From NCBI GenBank assembly GCA_949752745.1, contig OX457024.1:46008490-46072489 (forward strand): a stretch of DNA of 64,000 bases, read 5' to 3'. The DNA comes from Protula sp. h YS-2021. Lineage: Eukaryota > Annelida > Polychaeta > Sabellida > Serpulidae. A program made the position numbers and the translations under genes. Below are positions 29,195-44,100 of the stretch, one piece after another. The first letter of the stretch is position 1. The number at the start of each line of letters is the position of its first letter. Below the pieces are notes generated by a model that had not been told where the DNA came from, made no database searches, and saw only the letters and a program-made list of their open reading frames with translations.

Positions 29195-32100
29195 CTGTTT
29201 AACATGAGAAGAAGATAATGTGCCCAGCTCTAAAAGCAAAGTCATTGCAAAGGCGAAAGAAGAAAACGACAAATTTTGACAGTGCTATCAAAAGCAATCG
29301 GACTAGATCTATGGGACGAACAGCACCTCTTGTGTTTCTCTAAAATGGGGTTTCACTAACATTGTGATGTGGCACACGTAAAAGCCTAAAATAACTCTGT
29401 ACTTCCACCCCTCAAAACCTGCCGATATTGTTTCGTGAACTGATGATCTGAACCATTTCCTAGAAGAGCGGAATTAATAAATCCATCATTTATTTTCGAT
29501 TTAAGAACACATTTAAAAGTTGGTTACTTGTATATTCTATAGGAAACAGTGTAATGGGGGCAAGTCTAATAATTTGCGAATCATTAAGTAGTAGAAAGAC
29601 TTAATAGAAGTACCTTCGCCCTTGAGGAACTGTTTCCGCTTGTAGACGACGAGGGCTACTACCACTGCTGCCATAAGCGCCGCACATACCGCGAACCCGA
29701 TGCCGATCCATTCAGCAGTGCTCAGCGGATCTTTTCCTACATTTCAAAAGGATTTCATACGTAACATAACCATTTCACTGCTTATGTCAGTTATCTCTTA
29801 AAATTTAACACAACAACTTAATAACCTGTTTTCAGGCATTTTGAATCCAATTGAGTTTTATTTCAAACGTTCTATATTCAATGATGTTCTGCTCTAAATA
29901 TTTGGACTTAGTTGAATATGAGACATCTAATATCTAATATTCAAACGTTTAAAGAGTTAGTTTCTTTCTGTATAAGTAAAGAAACAGAAGCAAACCTGAT
30001 CCTCCTTCTTCTACACCGTTGGGAGACGTTGTCTGGGACTGTGTTGACGGCTGTGTGGCTGGGTCCGTGGGTCCCTTGGTGGACAAGGAGGACACGTGCG
30101 TCGAGAAGCGGGTTGAAGTCGTTGTTGTTTCAATAGGTGGCTCCGGTGTTGTACTTTGCACATGTATTACTTAAAAGTATATAACATTTTTGCAGTAAAA
30201 TTGCTTGTAGAATATATACTTGTATGATTTCATATTACCCATTCGATATTAGAATCACTGTTATACAGTATGGGGATTGAATTTCTATTTTTCTATTTTA
30301 GGCCAGTTGAAAAAAAGAATGTTGAGATGTTACCTGCAGGGGTCATACAGATGAAGCCGTTGGTCGCTGTGCAGGTGATGTCATTCCACTGACCACTGTG
30401 TGTGTACATCTCTACACAGTTTTCTCCGTGCGTGCCGTTATCTGAAGGTTCTCCAGGCGCCCAGTTCTGAAAGTCCACTGGCCGGTCATCGACCCATTTG
30501 AAGCCCTCTAGTTAATAAAAAAAGACCAAAGTAATACTCCAAACTCTTTTTAACAATTGGAAAGTATCGTTAGGAAGTAATCATTTTTAATTTATATAAA
30601 TTTACAGATTTTCAGCTAAGATAACTAAGTGAATATTTATTGTGTAACGTACGCCCTGAAGTTCGAATCATGCCAAGCCAAAACGGATATCCAAAACCAG
30701 GTATCTGGATATGATCCCAAATAAATTCATTCTCTTCCGCGGAATGAACAGACACCAGGTCACTGTCCAAGTGGATACAGAATTCTCGCGCTTCCGAGAA
30801 CTCCAGGGCTTGGTCCATGAAAAGATAACAGTTGCTGCCATAAGATAGCCAGTTGTGATCTTTTACATCAGTTCCAGGGCAAGTTCCGTTAGCTGAATGC
30901 GGCGGCTGTGTGTGCTTGATCTCCTCTGTTAAGGAAACAGGCATTAAGTCTTGTAAAGGGTTGTAAATGTGTTTGTGTAGGAGGGAGTGGGAGGGGGAAT
31001 AATGGCTTATCGCAACGAGAAAAAACATGCACAGGGAACATGCTGGCTGTTCAAAGGATTAAGAAAGGGTGATCTACTTTTCAGAAGCCAAACTAAAAGA
31101 AGGTACCTCCGAATTTCTCTCGAATTTCAGATCTTGAACTGAGATATACAGTAAAACCCCGCTATTAGGGACAAAAAGTGACTGAAGAACTTTGTCCCTA
31201 ATGGCGGGGTCTCCCTAATTTCGAGGTCCTATTCTATTTGACAACTACAACTAAAATCTTTGGCTATTTTTTTACACTTTTTCCATCACTAGCTTTGATT
31301 ATTTTAACTTTATCAGATGGCGAAAGTTCGTTCCGTTTTCTTTTCACATCACCAATATCCATACTTAACACCTTGTATAAAATCGTAACTGAGTATAAAG
31401 ACAATGAATTACTTCTTCTTGTATAGAATTTTAAAAGAAGCACATGTCAATAGGGTTTAGTAGTATAAAGCTTCTGCCTTAAGCACACATCTTTTGTAAT
31501 AAGCCCTATTGTCTTTACATGCACTGTGTTCAATATAATGTACTCAAAACGCACAGATAACAATAGCGAAAAAACAAACACCACCGAGTAAGAAGCTGAT
31601 AGGGGTAGTTTACACAATGTACAACATATGGACAGCAATTTGACTGTCCACAATAGAGGGGTTGTTTTAAATGTGTAACTGTACTTACGGGGTAAAAAGA
31701 GTGTCCCTAATTCTGAATAGAGGGGTGTCCACAATAGAGGGGTCTAGATATAACAGAATTCTATGGCGTTTTAAAACAGACTGAAAAATGCTGTCCATAA
31801 TTCAAGGGGGTCCATAATAGAGGGGTGTCCATATCCGAGGTTTTACTGTATTCGTAGAAACAGAAACAATAATTTTGTCAATAAGGTCCGAATATCTGCA
31901 GCCAATGCTGTAATTTTGGCCAAGAGGCCTGAGGACTTACGCAGAGATATACGGCATATCGATTTATAGCTCACATCACATGCACCGTCCACCCACGTGG
32001 AGTCGCTGAATTGGAAATATGTGCATCCACCTTCCGGGCGGTCCGGCTGGTTCGTGCCCCAGTTTGTATAAGTGACTGAAGCTGTATCGCTCCAAGCAAA

Positions 32101-35100
32101 CTGACCTGGATTCTGATCATATTAACTGTATTAATGTCGAGTACACATACACAAAAATACAATGTTTTAGTTATACTGACGTTGTGAGCTTTATGATTTA
32201 ATTACGCGTTATGCACAAAAATATAATGTTTTAGTTATACTGACGTTGTGACCTTTATGGTTTAATTACCCGTTATTATAAATAAACAGAGACATAATTC
32301 CTTGTTATATTAATTTTTCGTTCCTTTCTATTTTCCAAGTAAACATGACGACGTTCGACAACGTTGGGTAGATGTCACACTCGACATAGGGTCAACGCCA
32401 GATTTTGGCTGAATTTGGAAGTCGAAACAACAATTATCCAACGTTCAATCAGCATTGCTAAAAGGCTGCAAACTGAAGTCAAGACAACATCTATTTCCAA
32501 TGTAGACACGAGGAAAGCGACAATGTAAAGGGAAATATTAGGCAGGGATCGCCATTTAGGTAGTAACTATGGTAAGGTGTCGTGCTACCGCTACATGAAA
32601 GTACCCTAACGTCAGAAAGTTTATCGTTTTTCTTTTCTTACAAAAAGTTTGAAGAAGTCGTTTTGCCTATTGTTGCTGTTGTTAACATGTGTTAAGATTT
32701 ATTTGTGTTCTCCTTTTCGTAAAACGCTCTTTTTAGGGTAAAAGCGTACTTCGTGTTCTCCACTTTTGCACGAGTTTCTCGTGTAAATCTAAAAATATCA
32801 AACAGTAAGACTAAATTTTCTCATCCGTGGTTCCAATAGTTACGGGCAATATCAAGCCTCAGTGCCAATCGTTGGTACCTCAGTGCCAAGCCTCATTCGA
32901 TTTTTCCTTCCAGGTACCAACCATAACCAAATTAAGTGGGGTGGGTGGGCGGAAGAATTAGATAAAGTGGAGAACGCATATTACGCCTTTACACAAAAAA
33001 GAGCGAGTTACGAAAATAGAACGCAAGTTTCACTTGACAAAAGCTCCGATTTGGCTTTTTACGGAACTAGAACTGGAGCAGGGGTAACCTGCCTTGAGAA
33101 CCAAGCCAAGTAAAATTTTCCAAGAACTCCTCTTTTTACACATAAAAGAACCTTCCAAGACGAGATGATAAAAGGGCAGGAATAAAACACTAACGATATC
33201 AAATTCCTGTGTTTTAATGTGCCCAAATTCACTAGAATACCATTGAGTTGGCTGACAATTTTCGTACACGGATGATAGCACCAAATCAAGGACAGAACAC
33301 ACTCGTGAACAAGCGCTCACTCACTCTGTGTCCACTTCCTAACACCACCCTGTCCTTCAACACAGAAGTTGATAGCCCAAACTTTTGCAAGGGAAGATCA
33401 TATGAAAGAAACCAAATAAAATCCTATATTTATTGACCATTTCACAAACACGATCGTGATACAAAGATCACATAAATCTATGACCAAGCACCATATGCTT
33501 CTGCTTACAGCTTGGTCACTACAATACACAAATAAAAATAAATGCTGCAGGGTGACTAACCAAGAACTGGCGCCACAACACAAGCTAGAAAACCAAGCTT
33601 AGCTTCCAAAGACTCACAGGTAAACGAACTGAGGAGTCAGTCCTAAATAATTCACAATGCTATCATTCAGAATACTGAACCGAGAACTGACCCGATAAAA
33701 GACACTCGTATAAAAACAGGTGACGCACTACAAAGCGCTCAGCAACCAGCTAAAGAGTACGCAGTGACTAACCAAGGCAGAGCCCGGTACCTAGCCCGTT
33801 CGGAGACGAACTCCCGGGGACCAAAACGGTCCCAGGGTGTGTGTGGATAAAGAAAACACATACACACCCCTTTTGCTGGAGCGAGATCGCAGCACCAGAC
33901 TCGGGAAGTGTGACGTACCACGGTCTATCTTGGTGTCTGAAAGAAAAACTGAATATAAAAAGCTGCAACGACGTGTCACCTGCTCAGTCACTGAACCAAA
34001 CTAAAGCAACGACTAAGTGTAAGCTCAAAACATACACATAGACAGTTTCCTGGGTGGGTCGAGGACCAAGATAGCGTTGACCTTGGTTCTTTTCCTACTT
34101 GTCCTTGCCTTGTTATCAGAGTGGCGAAGAATGTGTCTTTGGCTTGGCCTTGCTCTTAACCTTGGAAGCCTGTTTATTAAAATTGATAAGGGTTAGCTAA
34201 GAGACCACTGCTCAGCTGCAACAAAAGGACCTGAACAACATAAGCCTGATAATTTGCACTGAGAATAATTTTTCAGATAATGTTTAATTAAAGCGTTTGC
34301 AGAAGACCAAGAACCCGTTTTTAATATATCTGATAAGGATGCACTACGTCGAGCCCTAATTGAGTTGCTACCTGCCTTAGTTAATTGGCTTGAACATTAA
34401 ATATAAATAGTCTGTTTAAGCAGATCCTTATTAAAGCCTGGCAAGACAGAAATAATCAACGCTTCTTGATTATCTTTAATGCATTCCTCAGACATCCGCA
34501 AGTACTTAAGCAAAGCTCGTACTGGACAAGAGAGACCAAGCCGTGTTCTGACTCTTCGTCCATCAGCGTTGGTAGCGTTACTTGGTCAAACGTACCCAGG
34601 CTCACCGTATGCGTCTTGCCCATGAAACCTACCCAAGGTTGAAGGAAGATCTTGAGCCACCCATCGTTCTTCTGGAAAATCTGACGTCCAAGCCGTGGAT
34701 TTCACCTCTTCTTTACACGATGCTAGAGCCAGAAGGAAGGTAAATTATATCGTTACGGTTTTTCTTGTGATTATTTCGTCGCCAATCTTTTGTAACGCAC
34801 ATCCCACTGCGCTATGTTGGTGCGGTTGGTGACCAAGTTACTATCAGGAGCAAGCGTTTGCGCTTGAGTGATAGAATCATTTGAATTACTCTTGGAAGGA
34901 TCCACTGGGGAGGAAACAAGTACCTCTTACCCTGGCCAAGCTTTAGAATCTAGGCATGGGGAAATGTGCCTTAGCTTAGTCGTCAACGAGTTTGCAAACA
35001 GATCCAGTGTATGGTCCCTTCGGGGATCGATCTGCTCTCCAATTAAACGCATGGGCTGACAGACACACTCTGTATAATCTGGCCTGCTCTGGACGTAAGG

Positions 35101-38100
35101 TGTGCTCACACGTTCAAACGATATGCTAAGTTTGTTTGTTTTTTTCCCATTCAGCATTTTGTCGTAAAACCATTAAAAAATGTAGGAAGTTTTTGGTAAA
35201 TATCTGCTCAAATAATGCGCTACTGAAATTTGCCTAATTCTCAGAAGGTTTACAATTTAATTTCATTAATTTTTTTAATTTTCATAAGTCGGACGTGACA
35301 TGTGATTGCCTTTGATAAAACCAGTGATCCATTTTCGACTCTATACTGTGAAGAGTAAAGTTTGTTTGTTTCTTTGGTGTTTAGCGTCCCATTCAACAAC
35401 TCGCATGAGTATATTAGGATGCACTTGCTAAAGAAACAAGTGGGAAAAAGAAGGAAGAATGAAGAAATAGAAACGAAGTGTTAGAAAGAAAGAAATTCCG
35501 ATTAGTCGCCTCTTACGCCATGCACAGAACAGAACGCAGTGGGTGTAGTTTTAAGATTCCTCCCCACCCCACAGGAGGAACCTGCTAAGTGACGTGCTGA
35601 TAAATGGATAATTTCCTCACGAGCTAGTAGCAGAATACTGCTGGCTAGTCGGAACCGAAGAGACCTGGTACCGCCTTGCTTGTTGATTGATTCATTGATT
35701 GGTTTAACGACACCAGCAACCCGTTAGGGTTATATTGTGTCAATTCTGTTGCTATTGGAATACTCAGTTGACGCCTTGCTTGTATAGGTAAGATACCACC
35801 TTGTAGTTTCTAGATGAAACTAGACGCACTTGCCGGGTTGGCGGGTTAGCTTCTTCAAAACGATCCATAGTGTCTGGAGCCCCAACCAGTTTATGTGGCG
35901 ACTTCGTACTCGGTCTGACCAGAGAGACATTGATCTGTATCTCCGCAGGGGCGAGAAGATTATCCCTTCGCTCGTGATCCGTCGATCACACCCCTAAGCC
36001 AATGCCTGGTAGGCCTCCTCGGTTATAATCATCACAGTTTTGTAATGTCTCCCTTGCGTTTGATGAAGGATTGAACCGATAGCGATGAAGTTTTCAAAGA
36101 GGACTGTTTGCTGTTGCTATCAAACAACTGAGAAGAGACTCCATCCTGGCTAGGCTTACCTCCGATTCAGGCTTGATGTCTCGGATTGCTAATCGGATCT
36201 TTTCTTGGCGCTCGAGGGTTGGATAAGCCATCGCTAGGCTCAAATCATACTTAGTCTAAAAAGAGCACCATGATTTTGTCGGATCGAGCTCTAACTTACT
36301 GACGTACTGACTCTCGCTCAAAGTACCTGCAGAGACCGATGGGGAGAGCCAGAAACCAATATCCTCACCCCTCCCGCACCTGGATGGACAGCTGCTTCCT
36401 CAATTGATTATACAGGGGTACATGTAGTTACACGACCAACGGGCTTGGAAGCCAGAATGCTATGGCTGTAGAGACAGCAGAGTGGGTCCTGTGGATGCTT
36501 GTGGTTCTGTGGTCGTCGGCTTGGCAATGAAAGATATGTCTTGAGGTGAGGCACTGCTCTCTTCGTTGAGCCATTCCACTTCGTCTTGAGGAAACAATTC
36601 TTTCTGGCCCAGGAGCGGGTTAACCACATTTCTAGTTGCCAATGCCAACGCGACCGGAGGAGAAGGTCTTCCTGTGTTGGTAAAAGTCTGGTGCAGATGG
36701 TCTGCATGTCGGTCTGCATGTCGGACGCCTGTCTGCTGCTGTTGGAACTTTCTCAGGTGCTGGTCCTTTTCTGGAGAGAGCATAGGGTCGAACCCTCGTA
36801 GGGGGACTGTATCGGTTGCAAGCAGCAGTCTCGCCTTCGAAATCACCTGCGGCTCATGAACCGGGTTCATTCGAGCTCTGTTCCTCTTCCAACAAAGTAC
36901 CTGGCTCGGCTTGTGTTTCCAGTATACATGCCTCTCCTTGCCTCATGGAATCTAGGACAGCGTAGGCGTATGTAACGGCGCGTGTTTCTCGTCTTCTGTG
37001 CATTGTATTAGTGAGTCTTGACCCGACAGGGATATGCCCGAAGACTCATTTCAGTGACCACGATAGTCTCTGCAGTACGTTTCGTTTAGGTCGCAGGCAG
37101 TTGTCTGCCGGTAAGCACCAAGCTGACAGAGCACTGTTTATCACAGAAAACTGAATGTAGCTTCAGATCAAGATAGGCAACAGCGGACTGAAATGACCTG
37201 TGCTCCTATATGGGTCGTAATTCAGCAAGTGCTGTTCCAGGAACCGGTGGAGAACCTCAGAGTAACACTTTTCGGGGCGAAAGGAACCCCCTAGATGAAA
37301 CATCAGATTTACCAGAAGTACAAAGGTGAAATCTACAAATAGTGTGAGCTAATTACACTCTCAGTTCAATCCTAGGCAAATGAACACAATATACACAGAA
37401 TTCAAGTTAAAAATTGGAAGTAAACAAGTTTTAGCTCGCGGTGGCAAGACAAATTCTCCTGCATAAAAACACATGCGGTTTTTACCGCACGCAAAACGAG
37501 AATGAGGTTTCTGATTGGCTTAGATCTAGGCTGGGACTGTTCGAGCCACGATGAGAAAAGTTTGTTCCAGTTTGCTTGCTTGGTTCTTTGGAGTTACACC
37601 AGAAACCCGTTCAAAAAAGTGGGGTTAAGTGAATAAAAAACTTTTGTGAAGTAAAAATAAAGTTTTGTCACATATCGTTTATATCTCGAAAAGGTCGAAT
37701 AATTTTTATGTGGAGAGTGTTAATACCTGTCACCATAAAATAGGTCAGTCGAAAAAAATTACTTCATTTATCAACATTTATCTTAGGAGTGCCTGTTTAA
37801 GAAAGTAGGTCGTCCTATCTCCAACACAAAAGTATCAGGTTGACCAGACTAACCAAGAAATTTAACAAGTTTGTCCAAGGACAAAGTCCCAGCTTACGAA
37901 AAGCAATAAGACCAATTCCAGCGTGCATGAGCAAGGAAATTTTCCTGAAAAATTGGGCTTCAAAAGATGAGACGGCAAAGAGCTAGCTCAATAATTAATT
38001 TAGCACCAGACCAGAACTTGGACCGATAAATGCATACAAAGATTTCTTTTCCCAGAAAAATGGGAAACAGATTTTTTGTATCTCTGGTAGACTGGATAGT

Positions 38101-41100
38101 CTGCCATAGATACCTTCAAACAACGCTCGCATTTCGGACCAGTGCGCATATTTATGTAACTTGCCTTGATGCGCGGTTCTTATTCAGACAAGTGCGCATG
38201 TTTATTTAATTTTGCGTAGATGGCGGCTCTCATTTTGGAACAGTGCACGTTTATTTAACTTGCGTCGATGTGCGGTTCGCATTTCGGACGAGCGCCCATG
38301 TTTTTTTTACCTTGTGTGGATGTGCGGTTCTTATTTCGGATCAATGCGCATGTTTATTTACATTGTGTTGATGGGCGGTTCTTATTTCGGATCAGTGCGC
38401 ATGTTTATTTACCTTGTGTTGATGTGCGGTTCTTATTTCGGATCAGTGCGCATGTTTATTTAACTTGCGTTGATGCGCGGTGCTTATTTTGGACAGCCCA
38501 AGTTTCCTTAGGTTGCCTTGATGCGCGGTTCGCATTTCGGACCAGTTTGCATGTTTATTTAACTTGCGTTGAATCACGGTGCTTATTTTGGACGTGTGCA
38601 TATGTTTATTTAACTTGCGTTGGTCCGCGGTTTGCATTTTGGACAAGTGTGCATGTTTATTCAACCTGCGTTGATGAGCAGTTCGAATTTCGGACCATTA
38701 CGCATATTTATTTAACTTGCGTTAATGCGCGGTTCGAATTTCGGACGAGTGCGCATGTTTATTTAACTTGCGTTGATGCGCAGTGCTTATTTTGGACCAG
38801 TGCACATGTTTATTTAACTTGCGTTTGGAGCGTTTTTCCCATTTCGAACCACTGCGCATGTTTATTTAACTTGCGTTGTTGCGCGGTTCGAATTTCGGAG
38901 AAGTGCGCATGTTTATTTAACTTGCGTTGATGCGCGGTGCTTATTTTGGCTCATTGCAAATGTTTATTTAACTTACGTTGGCGCGTGGTTCGCATTTCGG
39001 GCAACTGCGTATGTTTATTTAACGTGCGTCGATGCGCGATTCTTATTTCAGGCCAATGCGCATATTTCTTTAACTTGAGTTGATGCGCGGTTCTTATTCT
39101 GGACCAGTGCGCATGTTTATTTAAGTTGCGTTGATGCGCAGTTCTTATTTTGAATAGTGCGCATGTTATTTAAGTTGCGTTAATGGGCAGTTCGCATTTC
39201 GAAATAGTGCACATGTTTATTTAACTTGCGTTGATGCACGGTGCTTATTTTGGTCTAGTGTGCTTGCTTATTTAGCTTGTGTTGATGTGCGGTTCGCATT
39301 TCGAACCAGCGCGATTGTTCTTTTTAACTTGTGTTGATGCGTGGTTCGCATTTTGGACCATTGCGTATATTTCAATTAACTTGTGTTGATGATCGGTACT
39401 TATTTTGGCCGGTGCAAATGTTTATTTAACTTCCGTTGATGTGCGGTTCGCAATACGGACCAGTGTACATGTTTATTTAATATGCGTTGATATCCGGTTC
39501 GCATTTCGGACCAGTATACCTGTTTCTTTAGGTTGCGTTGATGCGCGGTTCGCATTTTGGGACCAGTGAGCAGGTTCATTTAACTTGCGTTGACGCGCGA
39601 TTTGCATTTCGGACCAGAACGCATGTTTATTTAAGTCCCGTCGATGCCCGACTCTTATGTCTATTCAACTTGCGTCGATTCATGGTTCTTTCTTACGTGT
39701 AACGTAAGCTGGGCTAAAAAAAGGTAAAATAAAATAATAATAACACTGGCCACATTATCAGATTTTAACTGATTTTAGCTTTAGTTCTAAGTGAGTTAGA
39801 GGTAAGCCCATCGGTTCTCAAAGTTCCCCAGTGGTCATCTGACGTTGCGTAGTCCTTCTATAGGCGTCGCGGCCTGACGTGAAATCAGCTCTGTAAATTG
39901 GTTGTATATAAATGCACAACCATTGTTACACAGATATTGGATAGATTCGGGATATCGAGGCTAGAGAGTATCTGGAAACCGGGAAGGTCGCTATATTGAT
40001 GCACAGAAAGCGACGTTCTTCAGATACCATATCATACCATCATATTGCCTTTCCATCACAGTAAACAAGTACTTATGTACCTATTTCTCAGATTCTAATG
40101 GGTGTACATAGCCAATTTTTGTTTACTTTTTATAAGACCGATCACGGCTGCCATTTCTGGCAAGCGATAATAAAATAAGATTGGTTTTGTTTGTGACCCC
40201 TGCGACTACACATGTCCTCCTCGACGTCTATCACATGCTTGTTTGTTGGCCTCTATCCAGAGCTGTGAAAACAGACTTTGGATAAACTTAACGAGCTGTT
40301 TGCGATGAAAAACAATGAACTGCAACCTTTTATAAATCTCGGAATGTCGCTCGATGTCTCCACTACACCAGGAACTATACACGTCGACATTTAGTTCTAT
40401 ATGAAAAGCTAAACAACGTCTATTCCCTGGCTGTTTAGCACGACAAAGATGCCCTAGGGAGTGGTAGCTTGAGCGACACCTTAACAAAGTTGCTATTGGC
40501 TTTGACAACCTGTTTTAAACACTGGTAATCCGTGGTGAGACGTTGAACAGACATTACAATGTTTGCTTGGTACAAAATTACCTCAATGTCAGTGAGCCCA
40601 ATCCAAGCATTGTCATTGTACGCTATATCGCCATTTTCCGAATCGAAGAAAATGGTGTACATGAATGCTTGCTCGTATACACTCCGTATGCTTGCCAGAT
40701 GACCTTGCGCTGAATCACTCCTTCAACAAAATAGCCACTAACCCTGATCTTTCCGCCATGAACATTGCGTAAGGAAGATACATTTTAGCTCTAATATAGT
40801 GAAATATAATATTAATACTAGAAACCTGGTGAAACTTACTGAATTTTTCAACATAGCAAAACCTGATTATAATAATATCAGTGCAATATTTTGGCTGTAC
40901 AAAGTAATTTTGCATTTCACACTTCAGTCTTTTCACAATGACAAATGACTTGAAATATGACTTGCTTGGAAAGGTGGAGGAATGTCCCCCAGGAAGAAAA
41001 CGCACTATGAGAAAATTTATCCCTTTTGGTGACTGCGGGGAAAAGCCCAGCCTGTCTCCTCGATTTTTGCCACACTCGGAGAGTACGCTCCTACTTAAAA

Positions 41101-44100
41101 AATTGCCCCCCCCCCCAATCCATGGATTTTCCTGGAAATGCGCGAAGGAGCAACCCAATTTCATACATGATAAATATAGTCTTTGATTCGCATCCCTCAG
41201 TGATGGTTTGTGATATTTCTGTCACGTTTTTGATCACATCAAGATTAAAACATGCCCCCTTACCACAGAATGATTGAAATCTAATGTTGCTGCATTTTCA
41301 AAAGTTATCAAACCAACTACTACATGCCTTGAAATTATCCAGACATTTGGGCCAGCGATATTAGGGCCAGAAACATGTCGACCAGAAGTAAAAAGCCTGA
41401 CATTTTGGCCAGATGGTTCTTAAATATTCTTTTTAAATTAACTTTTTTAATTGCTCAAGTAAAAAAACAGGGGCAATGAACGCTTCTGCATCATTGCTCG
41501 TAAGGGAGATTTTCTGTAGCTTTTACTAGCAGGAAGTATCAGAAGTAAAGCGGTCAGTAAGGTAAAGGTGACCCATAAGCGGAAGGATGATTCAATGGAC
41601 ACATAGATACACTGACAAAATCAATATAAGGTAGACATTAAAACTGTTATGTAGAAAAGGCCTGTCCTTGTATTCACAAAAGTTAACTGCGCAGTTAACT
41701 GTACTAAAAGAGGCGAAAACATTTTGACCCAGCTATGCCACGCAAACATCTTTGTTAAATTTATCCACTTGGTTTCGGATGTTCTTATTAATAACGGAAC
41801 AGTTAACGGATTCGGTTAACTGCACAGTTAACTGTTGTGGATACGACCATTGGGGGTTGATTTTGCCACATAACTTACTGGCAGTGGTCTTCACCCTGTT
41901 GCCACGTTCGCAGCGCCCCGTTAGCAGCTTTGAAACAGTCGCCGTTGTATTCGGTGTAGTCGTACGGCGCGTTGATGCCGTAGTCAGCGCATAGTCCCGG
42001 CTCAGGCTGCTCTTGTTCCGGAAGACTTTCATCTGAAACAAGGTTTACAATTCGACAATACGACACGCAAATCTTCCACAAAAGGCATCCTTTTTTATGC
42101 ACCCAGATGGATTAGATTTTGCTTGTTCCGATTTTAGTAAGTTTAACCAAACAACTCCATCATTCAACGGCAATATCCGTTGGTGTAATAAGAGACCAGG
42201 GATATCGGCAGAGTTGGTGAGCATCATGGATATCTCTGCTCTGCCACTGCTCCTCTGTTCTGGCGGTTACTCAACACGGGATACTCGGACTTCCCACGGG
42301 ATCCATAGGTGCCACATCTCCGTTGCAGCAGTGGTTGAATTTTTAGATTTTTGCGTCAACTATTTCACTCCACAGTGCAATCGTTGTCCCTTTATATGTA
42401 CCATTTACATTTTGTGTACATTCTGGCATTGAACAGCGGATGAAATCGTCAACAGATCAGCAATACGCCTTTTTATACATTTCAGTATATATGTTTTGAG
42501 TTCCATGGTTTGCGTACATTTCGTCAATTTCAATATTTTATTTCAAATGCAAAATGGAAACTGGAAAAACGATTCTATTTCCTTTTTTTTTGTATTTTCC
42601 ATAGCAACATGCAAAATGGATAACTGAATTCACTCTCGCTTTTACTAATTTCAGTTATTACTGTAACACGTGACATCACAGGAATGAAACCTCACAAACG
42701 CAGCAACGAACTAATTAGTTGATTTCATTAGGAATTCAGTATCATTTCTTTTTTTTTTTTTTGCTGAAATACGCTTTCTTGTTTATGTGTGGCTCTCTTA
42801 TCTAGGACGGAAGCGACCTTCAACTGCCGTTACGTAAGAAATACCCCCTCCCCCCACCCCCACCCCACCCTCGTATTTAATCACCTCGGCACACACGGCC
42901 CGCTCGGTGCACTCTCGCCCACACCCAGATACATCCCACAGGAGATTGGTTGCGAATAGCGTGCTCTCTGAGGTGGGGGGGGGGGGGGGAGCAAGGGGGG
43001 GGAGAGTTACTAATTCGCTAAAGAGATCGCTGCTAATAATTGGCCGAATTAAAAATATCTCCACTGACAAAATCTGCTTCCCTGCACACAAAATGAGGGC
43101 TTCAAGCACTGGCTGTAACAAAGTCGCACTCGCCTATCCACGCCGGGTTTTGGCAGCTTATGGAAGCCCAAACAACGTCTGCCTTCCGACGTTGGATAGA
43201 AGTTGATTACCAAATGTCTAATTAACGTGGCGTGAAGGCTTTAAAGGAAGTCGAAGCGTTTCCCAACGTTGTATGGACGTCGATAAAGCGACGTTGTATA
43301 GACGTCGGGAAATGCTATTACAAAATCGCCTTCAAGATAACGACAATCATAATGTGATCACTCTCCGTCACAGTACCCCGACCCTTGGGTCATCCGGTCA
43401 CGCAGGATACTTGTGAAGTCGATTTCCATCAATATTTTTGTCAAAACTTGGGGGGGGGGGGAGGCGTGGGGGAAATTGTGCGCTCTTCAAATTGTGATAT
43501 TTTGCGTCCTCGGTTCAGTCTGTTTTCAAAGGGACTGCCACGGTTACCATTTCTGGTGAGCGATTACACAAAGAGATTGTTTTTTGTTGTGATTTCGACG
43601 GCTATACAATGTCGATTTTTCTACGCCTATCCAATGTCGATTTTCGACATCCGTTCAACGGTCCGTTCAAAGATGTTGATAAGATGTCTAAGAAAATTGT
43701 GTTTTGGTTGCGACAAAAAGCAACGTCTAAACAACGTTGTTTACCTAACATTTATTGTACGTTGTGTCATAGGAGTTGGTTAGATGTTGATCTGTGGTCT
43801 TGAACTATCACAACCGAAGTACAACCAGAGTTAATGTTGCGGTTTGGTCGGATCGACTTCGCAGCCTCAAATCGACGTTGAATCAACCTTAGGATGTTTT
43901 CGGGGTTTGCTCATTTTAAAATACCGTTCATACAAACGTGTTATTTAGGAATTTTATGACTACTTAATTAGGATTGCTTATATAATTCTGATGCTGCAGA
44001 CTTAGAATGTTAGATAAGTACCTTTGTAAGTCATGCAGATGTACCTCATGGTATTCTTACAGTTGGCGTCATTCCACTGGCCGGCTCGCTGCGGGTCGTT

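Noticed and set aside
38268..38930. 220-codon plus-strand ORF with 17-residue repeats
   Set aside because: By-product of the 51-bp minisatellite; other copies of different length break the frame and there is no exon context.
40703..40711. CAG at about 40711 as acceptor of gene A exon 24
   Set aside because: Would need a phase-1 upstream donor, but exon 23 ends in phase 2; the GAAG at 40721 keeps the frame.
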